The notes under the pieces are model-generated. The model had not been told where the DNA came from and did not search any database. It saw only the letters and a list, made by a program, of their open reading frames with translations. A program made the position numbers and the translations under genes. A stretch of DNA of 50,604 bases from a bacterium (GTDB lineage Bacteria; Armatimonadota; Chthonomonadetes; Chthonomonadales; CAJBBX01), in assembly GCA_021811565.1 (NCBI GenBank), contig JAJZOL010000105.1:1-50604 (forward strand), in the 5' to 3' direction. Below are positions 37,056 to 46,307 of this stretch, piece by piece; positions within the stretch are counted from its first letter, which is position 1; each line of letters opens with the position of its first letter.

Positions 37056-37274
37056 TTAGCGAACCGTTGTGCGTTTTCTCGATCCGCCGCTTTTTTTAAC
37101 GGGGGTCATTTGGGATGTTGGAGTCTTTTTCACCAAACGGGTGCGTTTCTTCGGAGTGGCAATCATTCCCATGCGCATGAGAGATTCACGTCCTTGATCC
37201 GAACGCCCCCAAATGATGTATCCGATAAACAGTCCGACTATTACAATTGCAATCGCTTGTCCCAGAATATCCAT
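37056..37274 (-). CDS. small single-pass membrane protein with basic tail
   Basis: A 72-residue product: an N-terminal transmembrane helix (GQAIAIVIVGLFIGYIIWG) followed by a strongly basic cytoplasmic-type tail (PKKRTRLVKKTP, KKSGGSRKRTTVR). AAGGAAAGGGG precedes the ATG. It directly precedes the atypical pseudopilin gene and leads the probable operon with PII and pseudopilin B. I do not recognise the family; nucleic-acid or acidic-surface binding by the tail is only a guess. Confidence 0.6.
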   Translation of the reverse strand: MDILGQAIAIVIVGLFIGYIIWGRSDQGRESLMRMGMIATPKKRTRLVKKTPTSQMTPVKKSGGSRKRTTVR

Positions 37275-37426
37275 CCCCTTTCCTTTGTCTCTATGACATA
37301 TTACATCATTTAATTATGTAATGCATGTCTATTTCATCATCCACACGCGCAATATGCCGCGAAAAATGCTCTGACAGCTTGGATTTCATTCCTTGAAACC
37401 GATGGCGTCAACACAATAGATTTATC

Positions 37427-40201
37427 TTAATGCGCATAAGCCTCCAACTCGGTAACAAGCGTTTTGCTATCCGTGTAATGCGTGGCGTGGGAACCCATGA
37501 GGATTTTGATCCATTTTCGATTCGTTTGCCATCCGTCATTGATGCGATCAATCACAATCCGTATTGCGGTGGCATCCACTGGCGGAAAAGCGGACATAAA
37601 CGACCATCCATACGCTTTCCGTACGTTTTGCATCGTCCTCCATTTTCCGTGCGTGAGGATTTCCAACTGATACATCCTTGGGGACGCATTCACTGCGGGA
37701 AGATAGCAGAGCGCGATGATTCGGTCGATGCGTTTCGGGGCGGAGAACCGTATCTCCAACCAATCGGGGTGTTTGGCGGAGGGATCCGGGATTGCGCTTT
37801 GCCACGCGGTTCTTCCCGGCAATCCGGGGGCGTTCTCCCATAGTTGCCACAATCCGTCATTCGCGTATGACGAAGGATGCTTTGCATCTGAGGAGGACGC
37901 CGTCGCTACGGCGCCGTGAGACGCTAAAGCCAAATCGGAGCCAAAGGGATGGTTTAACACCCTTATCCCCCCACTCGACGCCAAATGGATATAGATCGGC
38001 TCCCCGGATATATGCATGGTGTATACGGCATGAGGAGCCACGGTCACATGCACGGGATCTCCCATCATGTTATAGGCGCCTTCGAACTTGGGAATTCTCA
38101 CTTTTAAAGTGTAAGGGAAATCAAAAGTCCACGCGACAACCACATCCCCAGCACCGCCGTTGAAACGCGAGAGAAATATCCCCTTGTATAATCTCGGGGG
38201 AACATCTCCGACATAATGACGCCCGTTCAGTTGCTCCGCTAGAAAACGAAGCGAGGCTCCGGATAGCGTGAGGGAGTGTTCGTCACCCGCCTCGCCTCCG
38301 CCATCAAGGTACCAATCCTCAAAACCATTCCATTGCGGGTAGAAATAGTATTGGTGATGGGGAGATATCCCAAGCCTCGCTCCTTGCAGAAATTGCCGAA
38401 CGGTGTATCGAGCCGATTGAATTTTGGGGGAGTTCTCCCACTCATACCCCTGCTCCGTTTGCCATATCTTCTTCGCGCCATCCCCGTGCGCCTTCATCCA
38501 GCTTCGCAACTCCCTGAGCATAGTCGTATTGCCGAATTGAGACCAGCTTTCGCCGGGACCAGGGTAGGTGTGAGTGGATATGGCGTCCAGCCATTTATTC
38601 GCCTTCTCCTTGTATATCTCCTGCATGAACTGCAGAGTCTCCTTCACCCCAACGCAAGCTGGCCCCATCACGATGCAGGAGGGATCGGCTCGATGAGCCC
38701 CCTTGGAAAAAGGTATCAAGGCTTGACTGATATAGTTTTGAGGTGAATAGGAGAAGTTAGGCTCGTTTTCAACCTCCCACACATGGCAAAAGGAATGGTA
38801 ACGGGATACAAGCGCATACGCCATCGCTTCGTAGTTAGCGGGTGTAGCGTATGACGGACGGGAATTCGCCTGGAAGAAATAGGGTATGCCGTATTTCTCA
38901 CTTTGGCTTGATGCATGGGAGAATAGCGTATCCAGATCGCTGACGTGCATCCAGATGGCGGGAGAGGTTCCAGGAACAGGCTGCCATTGAGGTTCTTTTT
39001 GAGGTTGAGTGGAAAAATAATCGCCGATATTGTGGCTTTCCCGCACGGCGCCGATTCCAATCATTGCCATTATATCATAATCATCCATGGAGCCATTCTT
39101 CAGATCATCCACACGGTTCACCATTCCATAAACGCGATGGATTAAGGTGCATCGTGTGAGGAAGTCGCTGCGAAGCATTCGCCCTTCGGAATCGGACAGA
39201 CTGAAAAGCATGCTGTAATAGCCGGAATCCGGGAGACGCATGGAGATGGGTCGAATGAGATCCATGCCTGATTTCATACTTGATAGGGAAAGCCGAGTCT
39301 CTCCCTTCGCCACCATCCGGTCATGATAGTTGAACGCCTTCCAATGCAATATCAAGGAATCAATCCCTGCGTTGCGGAGATACTGGATGGCTTGAGGCGC
39401 ACCCAAATCGATATTCCACCTACACGGAAGATTGGAATAGTAAAGCCCCGCCGTCTCCGTGGTGCGCGGAATGAAAGGCAAGGCGGGGAGTTTCGCGGTA
39501 AAGGGGGATTTTTGGATGATGAAATGAATGGAGACGGGCTTATTGGCATCCAGCAGAGGTCTGCCCCAATGATAGTTCTGAATTGATCCCGCCGATTCGT
39601 AATTGAACGGAGCTCCCCAAGCCACCGTGTACGCCTTTATGGAGAATCCGGGGAAGAGGAACCGCACCATTTGGTTGCTTGAGGAGGAGATGGCGGGCAC
39701 GCCTCGTATCTCCCCGTTTTGCACGAAAGATGTCGCCTCGCCCCCTTTTGTCAACCCTTTATTATTTAAAAGCTCCACTCCAAGAAGCGATTTTGAGGCG
39801 TGAAAGGAGAATTCGGCGTACCCTCCGCCTTTCCACGTAGTCACGATTATCATGCCGGAAGAGGTCAATTTGTATTCGATCGTGGCGTTTTCCTTCCCGT
39901 TGGACAGGTTGACCAGCAATCCGTTTGGCTCCTTCACAATCCCAGTCTTCGTCAGTTTCGCCTGAGGCTGGTAGGAAAATGGCGCGCCAACGGTCTCCAC
40001 CCCCTTGTATTCAAGGGAATCGAGATAGCCCTCGGAATTGATGTGAGCGGACATTCCATATCCGTTGATGCTCCATCCTTTGGCTGAGGATTGGGAGATG
40101 GGCGAATCGTTTGATTGCCCACATGCGGGTAAGGAGAGCCGGATCGTGAGTAGGAGGCAAAGGATAAGGATGATGCAAGGACATAAGGAGGTGTTTTTCA
40201 T
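37427..40201 (-). CDS. secreted clan-A-like glycoside hydrolase with discoidin-like C-terminus
   Basis: About 924 residues with signal peptide (CPCIILILCLLLTIRLSLPACG), a beta-sandwich N-terminal region (to about 370), a (beta/alpha)8 catalytic domain with VWEVENEPNFS (acid/base Glu, about 480) and KKIWQTEQGYEW (nucleophile Glu, about 583), as in GH39, GH5 or GH79 relatives, then a beta domain and a terminal F5/8C-like carbohydrate-binding module (NDGLWQLWENAPGLPG, WLEIRFSAPKRIDRI). The substrate is unknown. The start at 40201 is chosen for the signal peptide; an in-frame GTG at 40222 is possible, and neither has a clear ribosome binding site. Confidence 0.75.
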   Translation of the reverse strand: MKNTSLCPCIILILCLLLTIRLSLPACGQSNDSPISQSSAKGWSINGYGMSAHINSEGYLDSLEYKGVETVGAPFSYQPQAKLTKTGIVKEPNGLLVNLSNGKENATIEYKLTSSGMIIVTTWKGGGYAEFSFHASKSLLGVELLNNKGLTKGGEATSFVQNGEIRGVPAISSSSNQMVRFLFPGFSIKAYTVAWGAPFNYESAGSIQNYHWGRPLLDANKPVSIHFIIQKSPFTAKLPALPFIPRTTETAGLYYSNLPCRWNIDLGAPQAIQYLRNAGIDSLILHWKAFNYHDRMVAKGETRLSLSSMKSGMDLIRPISMRLPDSGYYSMLFSLSDSEGRMLRSDFLTRCTLIHRVYGMVNRVDDLKNGSMDDYDIMAMIGIGAVRESHNIGDYFSTQPQKEPQWQPVPGTSPAIWMHVSDLDTLFSHASSQSEKYGIPYFFQANSRPSYATPANYEAMAYALVSRYHSFCHVWEVENEPNFSYSPQNYISQALIPFSKGAHRADPSCIVMGPACVGVKETLQFMQEIYKEKANKWLDAISTHTYPGPGESWSQFGNTTMLRELRSWMKAHGDGAKKIWQTEQGYEWENSPKIQSARYTVRQFLQGARLGISPHHQYYFYPQWNGFEDWYLDGGGEAGDEHSLTLSGASLRFLAEQLNGRHYVGDVPPRLYKGIFLSRFNGGAGDVVVAWTFDFPYTLKVRIPKFEGAYNMMGDPVHVTVAPHAVYTMHISGEPIYIHLASSGGIRVLNHPFGSDLALASHGAVATASSSDAKHPSSYANDGLWQLWENAPGLPGRTAWQSAIPDPSAKHPDWLEIRFSAPKRIDRIIALCYLPAVNASPRMYQLEILTHGKWRTMQNVRKAYGWSFMSAFPPVDATAIRIVIDRINDGWQTNRKWIKILMGSHATHYTDSKTLVTELEAYAH

Positions 40202-40445
40202 GATCTTAGGACCCATTCGCACGGGATTGAGTTGGAACTAAGTATACTGCAACGAAAGCAAAATTCTCAAGCCGAAGTCATGCGCCGTCACCAACCTGGC
40301 ACGAATATCATACGAGAGGGAATGAAGGTAATATCATGTCGAGACAGAGATATATTGTAGCTATCGATCATTTTGCGTTCCGCATGAACGCGGACTTTCG
40401 AATAATACAAGGCATCTCGTGACGGCAAGGGAAAGGATGGTTTCA

Positions 40446-40799
40446 ATGGCTGAATTATTGATCTCAAAATTCGATACATCGAAACTGAGCGAAGCGCACG
40501 GTGGGACGATCCTGGCGCACAGTGGTCTGCCGGAGCACCCTCAGTTGAAGTTCGGGTCTGCATGGGGCTGCTTAAAACCTGGAATGGTTCAGGCAAAGCT
40601 CGCGGAGCCAAATATCTCCAAGATCTATGTGGCGATACAGGGCGCAGTGAGAATTGTCGCTGATGGGAAGAATTACGAACTGCACGCGGGGGAGGCCTGT
40701 TTCTTTCCGGCGGGAATCGAACACACGGTGATGCAGATTGGCGCAAAGGATTATGCGGGGTTCGCAATGTGGTGGGAGGTGAAAGACGATGAAAAGTGA
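40446..40799 (+). CDS. cupin-domain protein
   Basis: About 117 residues with a single cupin barrel: LKPGMVQAKLAEPNISKIYVAIQGAVRIVADGK (motif 1 region) and ELHAGEACFFPAGIEHTVM (motif 2, with the metal-ligand His in HTVM). The ATG at 40446 has GGAAAGG nine bases upstream. Its 3' end overlaps the downstream dehydrogenase gene by 11 bp, so the two are translated together. Cupins of this size often bind or isomerise sugars or serve as regulators; the partner suggests sugar metabolism. No specific substrate can be named. Confidence 0.82.
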   Translation: MAELLISKFDTSKLSEAHGGTILAHSGLPEHPQLKFGSAWGCLKPGMVQAKLAEPNISKIYVAIQGAVRIVADGKNYELHAGEACFFPAGIEHTVMQIGAKDYAGFAMWWEVKDDEK

Positions 40800-41790
40800 T
40801 AAAATCCGCATAGGACTGATCGGTTGCGGGGGAATCAGCCGCGCACATAGGGACGGGTTCCTCGCTCTGTCGGATGAAGTGCAGGTGGCGGCAACATGCG
40901 ACACGCAAGAGGAACTGGCTGAAGAGCGCCGCATCGAACTTGGAGCGGATCGCTCATATCGGGATTATCGGGGCATCCTGGATCGCAAGGATATTGATGG
41001 AGTAGACATTTTGTTGCCGCATGACCTTCACAAGGAGGTGGTGGTTGCGGCGGCGCAAGCCGGCAAGCATATCATCTGCGAAAAGCCTATCGCCAGCGAC
41101 GAAACATCGGCGCGTGAAATGATCGAGGCGGCAAAAAACGCAAACGTTTTGCTGATGATAGCCTACTGCGAGCGTTACGGCAATGCGCATCAGGCGATGA
41201 AGAGACTGATGGAGTCCGGAGCGATAGGGGATCCGTTTCTGTTGCGTATCGACCATAGCCAATGGGTGAATATGCCTCCCGAACACTGGATCAACGACCC
41301 CTCCAAGTTGGGCGGCGGAGTGGTCGCGGGATCGGGAACGCATCGTTTGGATCTGTTACGCTGGTTCGGGGGCGAAGTGCGGCGCGTGGCGGCGCGTTTT
41401 CTTAACACCGGTTTGACTCCTCTTGGCGGCGAAGATACCGCAGTGATATCGGTTGAATTCGCTTGCGGAGCCATCGGAGAGATGGTGTGCACCTGGTCCG
41501 CACAACGCGCACCATGGTATGAAACGCTAATGGTGCATGGCTCCCGAGGCGTGGTGCACAACCTGGATGGAGTGAAAATAAGCCGTAATGGAGGAGATTT
41601 TGAGGGCGTAAGCTTGCCCCATGACGATCCTTACGGGTTCAGAGAGGAGATTCGCCATTTTCTATCCTGCATTCGCAACGGCGGAACCCCCCTCACAGAC
41701 GGTAGCGAGGCACTCAAGACCCTTCTACTCGTGAACAAGGTTTACGAAGCCGCCAATTCCGAATGTTGGGTTGATGTCGCAAATGAATAA
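40789..41790 (+). CDS. Gfo/Idh/MocA family NAD(P)-dependent oxidoreductase
   Basis: The 333-residue cytoplasmic protein begins with the Rossmann motif IRIGLIGCGGISRAHRDGF and has the family signature EKPIA (GKHIICEKPIA, about 98-108) with the catalytic Lys, then the substrate-binding half with GSGTHRLDLLRWF. Such enzymes oxidise or reduce sugars, inositols and their derivatives. It overlaps the cupin gene and no other sugar gene adjoins it. The substrate is unassigned. Confidence 0.92.
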   Translation: MKSDKIRIGLIGCGGISRAHRDGFLALSDEVQVAATCDTQEELAEERRIELGADRSYRDYRGILDRKDIDGVDILLPHDLHKEVVVAAAQAGKHIICEKPIASDETSAREMIEAAKNANVLLMIAYCERYGNAHQAMKRLMESGAIGDPFLLRIDHSQWVNMPPEHWINDPSKLGGGVVAGSGTHRLDLLRWFGGEVRRVAARFLNTGLTPLGGEDTAVISVEFACGAIGEMVCTWSAQRAPWYETLMVHGSRGVVHNLDGVKISRNGGDFEGVSLPHDDPYGFREEIRHFLSCIRNGGTPLTDGSEALKTLLLVNKVYEAANSECWVDVANE

Positions 41791-41950
41791 CCTCGGTACT
41801 TAGATTCCTGCATTTTCAGGAGGTAGGCACCAATGAACCGTGGATAAACTTGATCCAAATCTCGTCGCCTAATTCGATATTGGATATCGCACTTACCTCA
41901 TTGCCGAACCATCAATTACATCCATCAACACCCGTGACATAGCCATTGGA

Positions 41951-43597
41951 TCACCCAACCCCCAACGCCTGGTTTACAATGACCTGCGCCTCCTCGAAGA
42001 TGCGTTTCAAATGCTCGTCGCCCTTGAAGCTCTCCCCGTAGATCTTGTAAATATCCTCGGTTCCGGAAGGGCGAGCAGCGAACCATCCGCTTTCGGTGGT
42101 CACTTTCAAACCTCCGATCGGGGCGTTGTTTCCCGGAGCGTTCGAGAGAATCCCCGTGATTCGCTCTCCCGCAAGCTCCTTGGAATGCACTTGGGATGGG
42201 GAGAGTTTCGATAGTTTCGCCTTTATCACCGCATTGGCGGGAGCCTCCAAACGATCATACACCGGAGCGCCGAACTCATTTATCAGGTCTTCGTAAAGCT
42301 CTCCGGGATCACGCCCTGTTTTGGAAGTGATCTCCGCCGAAAGCAAGGCGAGTATGATCCCATCCTTGTCGGTGGTCCATACGGAACCGTCTTTTCTGAG
42401 GAACGCAGCCCCCGCACTCTCCTCCCCTCCAAATCCAAGAAATCCGTCGAACAGCCCCTCTACGAACCATTTAAACCCCACTGGAACCTCATATAGTTTT
42501 CTGCCGATTTTCTCGCAAACGCGATCTATCATTTGACTGCTCACGAGTGTTTTGCCGACCGCTGCGTTCTTCGACCACCCCGGGCGATTGCCGAAGAGGT
42601 ATTGAATTGCCACGGCGAGATAGTGATTGGGCGGCATTAAACCCGAGCTTTTCGCTACGATCCCATGGCGATCATGATCCGTATCGCAAGCGAAGGCGAT
42701 ACGAAAACGATCCTTGAGGCTGATCAGACTGCTCATGGCGTATGGGGAGGACGGATCCATGCGAATTTTACCATCCCAATCCACGGTCATAAAGCGAAAG
42801 GTGGGATCCACCTCTTGATTAACTATATTCAAATTTAAATGATAGCGATCCGCAATTGGACCCCAGTAATGCACCCCAGCGCCGCCTAGCGGATCAACCC
42901 CTAGGGCGATATTTGCGCCTTTGATGACCTCCATGTCAATTACATTTTCCAGATCGGACACATAAGCTTGTATATAATCATGAATATGCGTCGTAGAGGC
43001 GCTTACCGCTTTAGCATATGCAATACGGCGCACTCCACTAAGATCACCTTCAATCATTTCATTCGCTCTATGTTCAATCCAATCGGTGGTGGATTTCTCC
43101 GCAGGACCGCCCGAAGGAGGGTTGTATTTGAATCCCCCGTCGCAAGGGGGATTATGCGACGGAGTTATTACGATGCCATCCGCTAATCCACTCTTCCGAC
43201 CTCGATTATAGGTTAAAATTGCGTGAGATATGGCGGGTGTCGGCGTATATTCCCCGGTGGGCGCTATCATCACCTCCACTCCGTTCGCTGCCAGCGTCTC
43301 CAAGGCGGTGGCGTGCGCCGGCGTGGAAAGCGCGTGTGTATCCATGCCAAGGTATAATGGTCCGGTTATGCCCTGCGCCTGTCTATACTCGCAAATCGCC
43401 TGGGTGATGGCGAGAATATGAGCCTCGTTGAAGGATCGGCTAAAGGAGGATCCCCGATGCCCCGAAGTGCCGAACGCCACGCGCTGCTCAGGGATGAGCG
43501 GGTCCGGAGACTCGCAGTAATATGCCGTCAACAATGCGGGTACGTCCACCAATATGGAATGAGGTGCGGGTTTGCCCGCCAATGGGTTGATATCCAT
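41951..43597 (-). CDS. pgm: phosphoglucomutase (alpha-D-glucose phosphate-specific)
   Basis: A 548-residue member of the alpha-D-phosphohexomutase superfamily with all four active-site loops: TPSHNPP with the phosphorylated Ser147, the metal loop DTDHDRHG, the sugar-recognition loop GGEESAG, and the phosphate-binding RPSGTED near the C-terminus. N-terminal FGTSGHRG matches bacterial Pgm. It interconverts glucose 1-phosphate and glucose 6-phosphate in the cytoplasm, linking glycolysis with UDP-glucose and exopolysaccharide precursor supply. It stands alone on the minus strand, converging with the Gfo/Idh/MocA gene. Confidence 0.95.
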   Translation of the reverse strand: MDINPLAGKPAPHSILVDVPALLTAYYCESPDPLIPEQRVAFGTSGHRGSSFSRSFNEAHILAITQAICEYRQAQGITGPLYLGMDTHALSTPAHATALETLAANGVEVMIAPTGEYTPTPAISHAILTYNRGRKSGLADGIVITPSHNPPCDGGFKYNPPSGGPAEKSTTDWIEHRANEMIEGDLSGVRRIAYAKAVSASTTHIHDYIQAYVSDLENVIDMEVIKGANIALGVDPLGGAGVHYWGPIADRYHLNLNIVNQEVDPTFRFMTVDWDGKIRMDPSSPYAMSSLISLKDRFRIAFACDTDHDRHGIVAKSSGLMPPNHYLAVAIQYLFGNRPGWSKNAAVGKTLVSSQMIDRVCEKIGRKLYEVPVGFKWFVEGLFDGFLGFGGEESAGAAFLRKDGSVWTTDKDGIILALLSAEITSKTGRDPGELYEDLINEFGAPVYDRLEAPANAVIKAKLSKLSPSQVHSKELAGERITGILSNAPGNNAPIGGLKVTTESGWFAARPSGTEDIYKIYGESFKGDEHLKRIFEEAQVIVNQALGVG

Positions 43598-44180
43598 AAT
43601 GCTATTTCCTATCCTGTATGATGTGGTTCAATATCCTCGGCAAATGCAAAAACCATGTTATCAGGCAAAATGAGAATATCCTGCGTTTCATGAAGATCAT
43701 ACAACGACTATTGAATCTTCCGATTTTATACTAACCTTCCACACTGTCCAAAATGGCGCCCATGGGAATGGAAATATGAATCATAAACCAACTTGAACAC
43801 ATTTCAGGTGCATTCCACACAACACACCAAACGCAGTATAATCCTATACGTTTTTATGAAACATTCAGGCGCACAAAGCTTCAATTCCAAGAGACATTGG
43901 TAATATTGAAACGCCGTAATGAACAAATACATCCATTTTTTCACGGAACGCCTTTGCACTCCCGCTATGATACATACGATATTATAGTCGATAACTCCTC
44001 CTTCCGAACGCTTCCGTTTACCAATAGGGGATATAATACCTAATGAGATAATTGAAAAAAACGCGTTTCAGGGATATCATTATGCCCAAGGTGCGTTATA
44101 CAATCGCATGCGGGACATTACAGTTCACCTCTTCATAAATCTTGATGGGCCCCAGATTGGAAAGCGAAGGAGAAACGGTC
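43598..44180. other. intergenic, no recognisable element
   Basis: The region lies between the divergent phosphoglucomutase and ChrB-domain genes and should contain both promoters. I see no consensus pair, hairpin with T-run, RNA gene or convincing reading frame. The AT content is higher than in the flanking genes. Confidence 0.4.
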
Positions 44181-44615
44181 TTGAAATGGATTACGCGTGA
44201 AAACGGCAATGTGGATCGAATAGCATGCCCTTGGCTTATAAAGCGTTTTATCGATCCGGAAGCCAATTTTTTATTCGCCCCTAAGGATGCGGTATTAAAA
44301 CTAGCCGAGGAGCATGGAGCCATACCGTTCGATATCCCCGATGTTGAACTGGGGCATGTGGATGGACGATGTTCCTTCGAAAGTATCATCAGGAAATACG
44401 GACTGGAGGATAACCGTGCGCTGGCGGTGCTGGCGAACATCGTACATGCGGCGGATATCCAAGAGGATCTGGATTCCGTCCCCGAGGGGAGAGGATTGAA
44501 GGCGATAGCGAACGGTTTCGCCATACTATTCGGAAAAGACGATTATCAAAAGATTGAACTCGAAACTCCTATGTACGATGCACTTTATGCATGGTGTGAA
44601 AAGAAATTAATTTGA
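44181..44615 (+). CDS. ChrB C-terminal-domain protein
   Basis: A TTG start at 44181 with GAAGGAG eight bases upstream gives a 144-residue protein whose first part, KWITRENGNVDRIACPWLIKR then FIDPEANFLF, followed by GAIPFDIPDVELGHVDGRCSFESI, matches the C-terminal domain of chromate resistance protein ChrB. The N-terminal regulatory half of ChrB is absent. In Cupriavidus ChrB senses chromate and controls the ChrA pump; stand-alone C-terminal versions are usually of unclear function. The next gene is an MFS transporter, so a link to metal or oxyanion resistance is plausible but not proven. Confidence 0.8.
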   Translation: MKWITRENGNVDRIACPWLIKRFIDPEANFLFAPKDAVLKLAEEHGAIPFDIPDVELGHVDGRCSFESIIRKYGLEDNRALAVLANIVHAADIQEDLDSVPEGRGLKAIANGFAILFGKDDYQKIELETPMYDALYAWCEKKLI

Positions 44616-44695
44616 ATGTGAAAAAAAACGTTTATTTACAGCCAGCTTACGAGCATGGAGCATAATGCAAACAACCAAAAGGAAGACCCCTAAAA

Positions 44696-45955
44696 ATGAC
44701 TTCAAACTCATCAGGATCGCAAATATTACGTTCCCTCTCCAGAGACGGGCGTCTCTTATTCACCACCAGAATCTTACGGCTCTTCGCCTATGGTTTCCTG
44801 TCGGTCATTTTGGCTCTTTATCTCGCTCAAGTGGGACTGTCGCTAAAAAGCATCGGGTTATTGATAACGCTCACATTGGTGGGGGATATGGTGATCTCTT
44901 TGTGGATCACCACCCATGCGGACCGTATCGGCAGGCGAAAAATGCTGATACTTGGAGCGATGTTGATGCTTTTCGCCGGGGTGGTTTTCGCGTTCACCAA
45001 TAACTTCATCTTGCTAGTCGCCGCTGCAATGATCGGTGTGATTAGTCCGAGCGGCAATGAGATAGGACCATTCCTTTCCGTGGAGCAGGCGTCGCTCACC
45101 CAAACCTCGCCGGGTGAGAAGAGAACGCACATATTCGCTTGGTATAACATGGTTGGCTCTTTCTCCACCGCCACCGGAGCTCTCATCGGGGGAGGGTTGG
45201 CGCATTTTCTGCAACGTTCGGGGATGTCCGTTCTTGGAAGTTACCGAGTGGATGTGATCGTCTACTCCGGCATCGGATTGTTGCTTGCGTTAATTTTCTC
45301 CATGCTCTCCCCCGCAGTGGAGGTGAAAAACACAGTCAAGCCCGAACCGTCCGTCGACACCCCGAAAACCCAGTTCGGCTTACATCGTTCCAAGGGGATC
45401 GTGGTGAAATTGTCGGCGCTATTCGCACTAGATGCATTCGGCGGAGGATTTGTGATTCAAAGTTTCGTTGCGTATTGGTTCTTCAAGCGCTATGGCGTTA
45501 ATCCAGCGATCCTTGGAAGCATCTTCTTCGGCGCAAATGTGTTGGCGGGAATATCGGCATTGGCGGCGGCGCACGTGGCGGAGAAAATCGGGCTGATTAA
45601 CACCATGGTTTTCACTCACATCCCTTCCAATATTCTGCTTATTCTGGTGCCGATCATGCCAAATTTGCCTCTCGCCATCACAATGCTCCTTTTACGGTTC
45701 AGCATCTCTCAAATGGACGTGCCCACGCGGCAATCCTACACGATGGCGGTGGTGGAGCCGGACGAACGATCCGCCGCTTCCGGTGTCACGGCTGTGGCGC
45801 GTTCGGTTGGCGCCGCCATATCCCCCGTCATCGCCGGACCTTTGCTAGCCAGCGTCTCTCTTTTAAGCGTCCCATTTTTCCTGTCGGGAGGGCTGAAGAT
45901 TATCTATGATCTTCTCCTCTATCGAAGCTTTAAAGCGACACAGCACCTGAAGTAA
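44696..45955 (+). CDS. MFS transporter
   Basis: This 419-residue protein has about twelve membrane helices in two six-helix halves, with the MFS motif A variant ADRIGRRKMLILG between helices 2 and 3 and a cytoplasmic linker (about 210-235) in the middle. It should be a proton-coupled exporter or importer in the inner membrane. Eighty base pairs separate it from the ChrB-domain gene on the same strand, a pairing also seen in other bacteria, which suggests efflux of a toxic oxyanion, but the substrate cannot be read from the sequence. Confidence 0.88.
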   Translation: MTSNSSGSQILRSLSRDGRLLFTTRILRLFAYGFLSVILALYLAQVGLSLKSIGLLITLTLVGDMVISLWITTHADRIGRRKMLILGAMLMLFAGVVFAFTNNFILLVAAAMIGVISPSGNEIGPFLSVEQASLTQTSPGEKRTHIFAWYNMVGSFSTATGALIGGGLAHFLQRSGMSVLGSYRVDVIVYSGIGLLLALIFSMLSPAVEVKNTVKPEPSVDTPKTQFGLHRSKGIVVKLSALFALDAFGGGFVIQSFVAYWFFKRYGVNPAILGSIFFGANVLAGISALAAAHVAEKIGLINTMVFTHIPSNILLILVPIMPNLPLAITMLLLRFSISQMDVPTRQSYTMAVVEPDERSAASGVTAVARSVGAAISPVIAGPLLASVSLLSVPFFLSGGLKIIYDLLLYRSFKATQHLK

Positions 45956-46019
45956 TGACGCTGAGCGATTGGGCGGTCAAAATCCGAGAGGATTTTCCGT
46001 GAAGCGCTTTCACTTTGAT

Positions 46020-46049
46020 TTGACAACACCCGCATTTCTGGGTTATAAT
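46020..46049 (+). promoter_or_regulatory. consensus promoter of the tRNA cluster
   Basis: TTGACA (46020-46025) and TATAAT (46044-46049) match the housekeeping consensus at all positions with an 18-nt spacer; the start site would fall about 6 nt before the first tRNA. Confidence 0.88.
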
Positions 46050-46061
46050 ATCGTCTGACTT

Positions 46062-46132
46062 GCGGGAGTAGCTTAATGGTAAAGCTCCTGCCTTCCAAGC
46101 AGGTGACGCGAGTTCGATTCTCGTCTCCCGCT
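46062..46132 (+). tRNA. tRNA-Gly (anticodon TCC)
   Basis: GCGGGAG and CTCCCGC form the acceptor stem, the anticodon loop is CTTCCAA, and the T-arm is CGAGTTCGATTCTCG. The CCA end is not encoded. It is the first gene of a three-tRNA transcript. Confidence 0.96.
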
Positions 46133-46145
46133 CATATCCCCTCAA

Positions 46146-46218
46146 GCCTCCGTAGCTCAGCGGATAGAGCAGTTGCCTTCTAAGCAATTGGTCACAGGTT
46201 CGATTCCTGTCGGGGGCG
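46146..46218 (+). tRNA. tRNA-Arg (anticodon TCT)
   Basis: GCCTCCG pairs with CGGGGGC in the acceptor stem (one T-G pair); the anticodon arm is TTGCCTTCTAAGCAA and the T-arm contains GGTTCGATTCC. It starts 13 nt after tRNA-Gly. CCA is not encoded. Confidence 0.96.
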
Positions 46219-46229
46219 CATACAGTCGT

Positions 46230-46307
46230 GGCGGCTGTAGCTCAGTTGGTTAGAGCGCCAGGTTGTGGCCCTGGAGGCCGTGGGTTCAAGTCCCGTCAGC
46301 CGCCCCA
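46230..46307 (+). tRNA. tRNA-His (anticodon GTG)
   Basis: The acceptor stem is GCGGCTG/CAGCCGC with the extra G(-1) at 46230 opposite C73, the hallmark of tRNA-His. The anticodon stem is CCAGG/CCTGG around TTGTGGC. CCA is present in the DNA (46305-46307), unlike in the two preceding tRNAs. Confidence 0.96.

Noticed and set aside
45930-46187. Reading frame on the minus strand with RETRIELASPAWKAGALPLSY
   Set aside because: This peptide is the well-known antisense translation of tRNA genes; it overlaps tRNA-Gly and tRNA-Arg.
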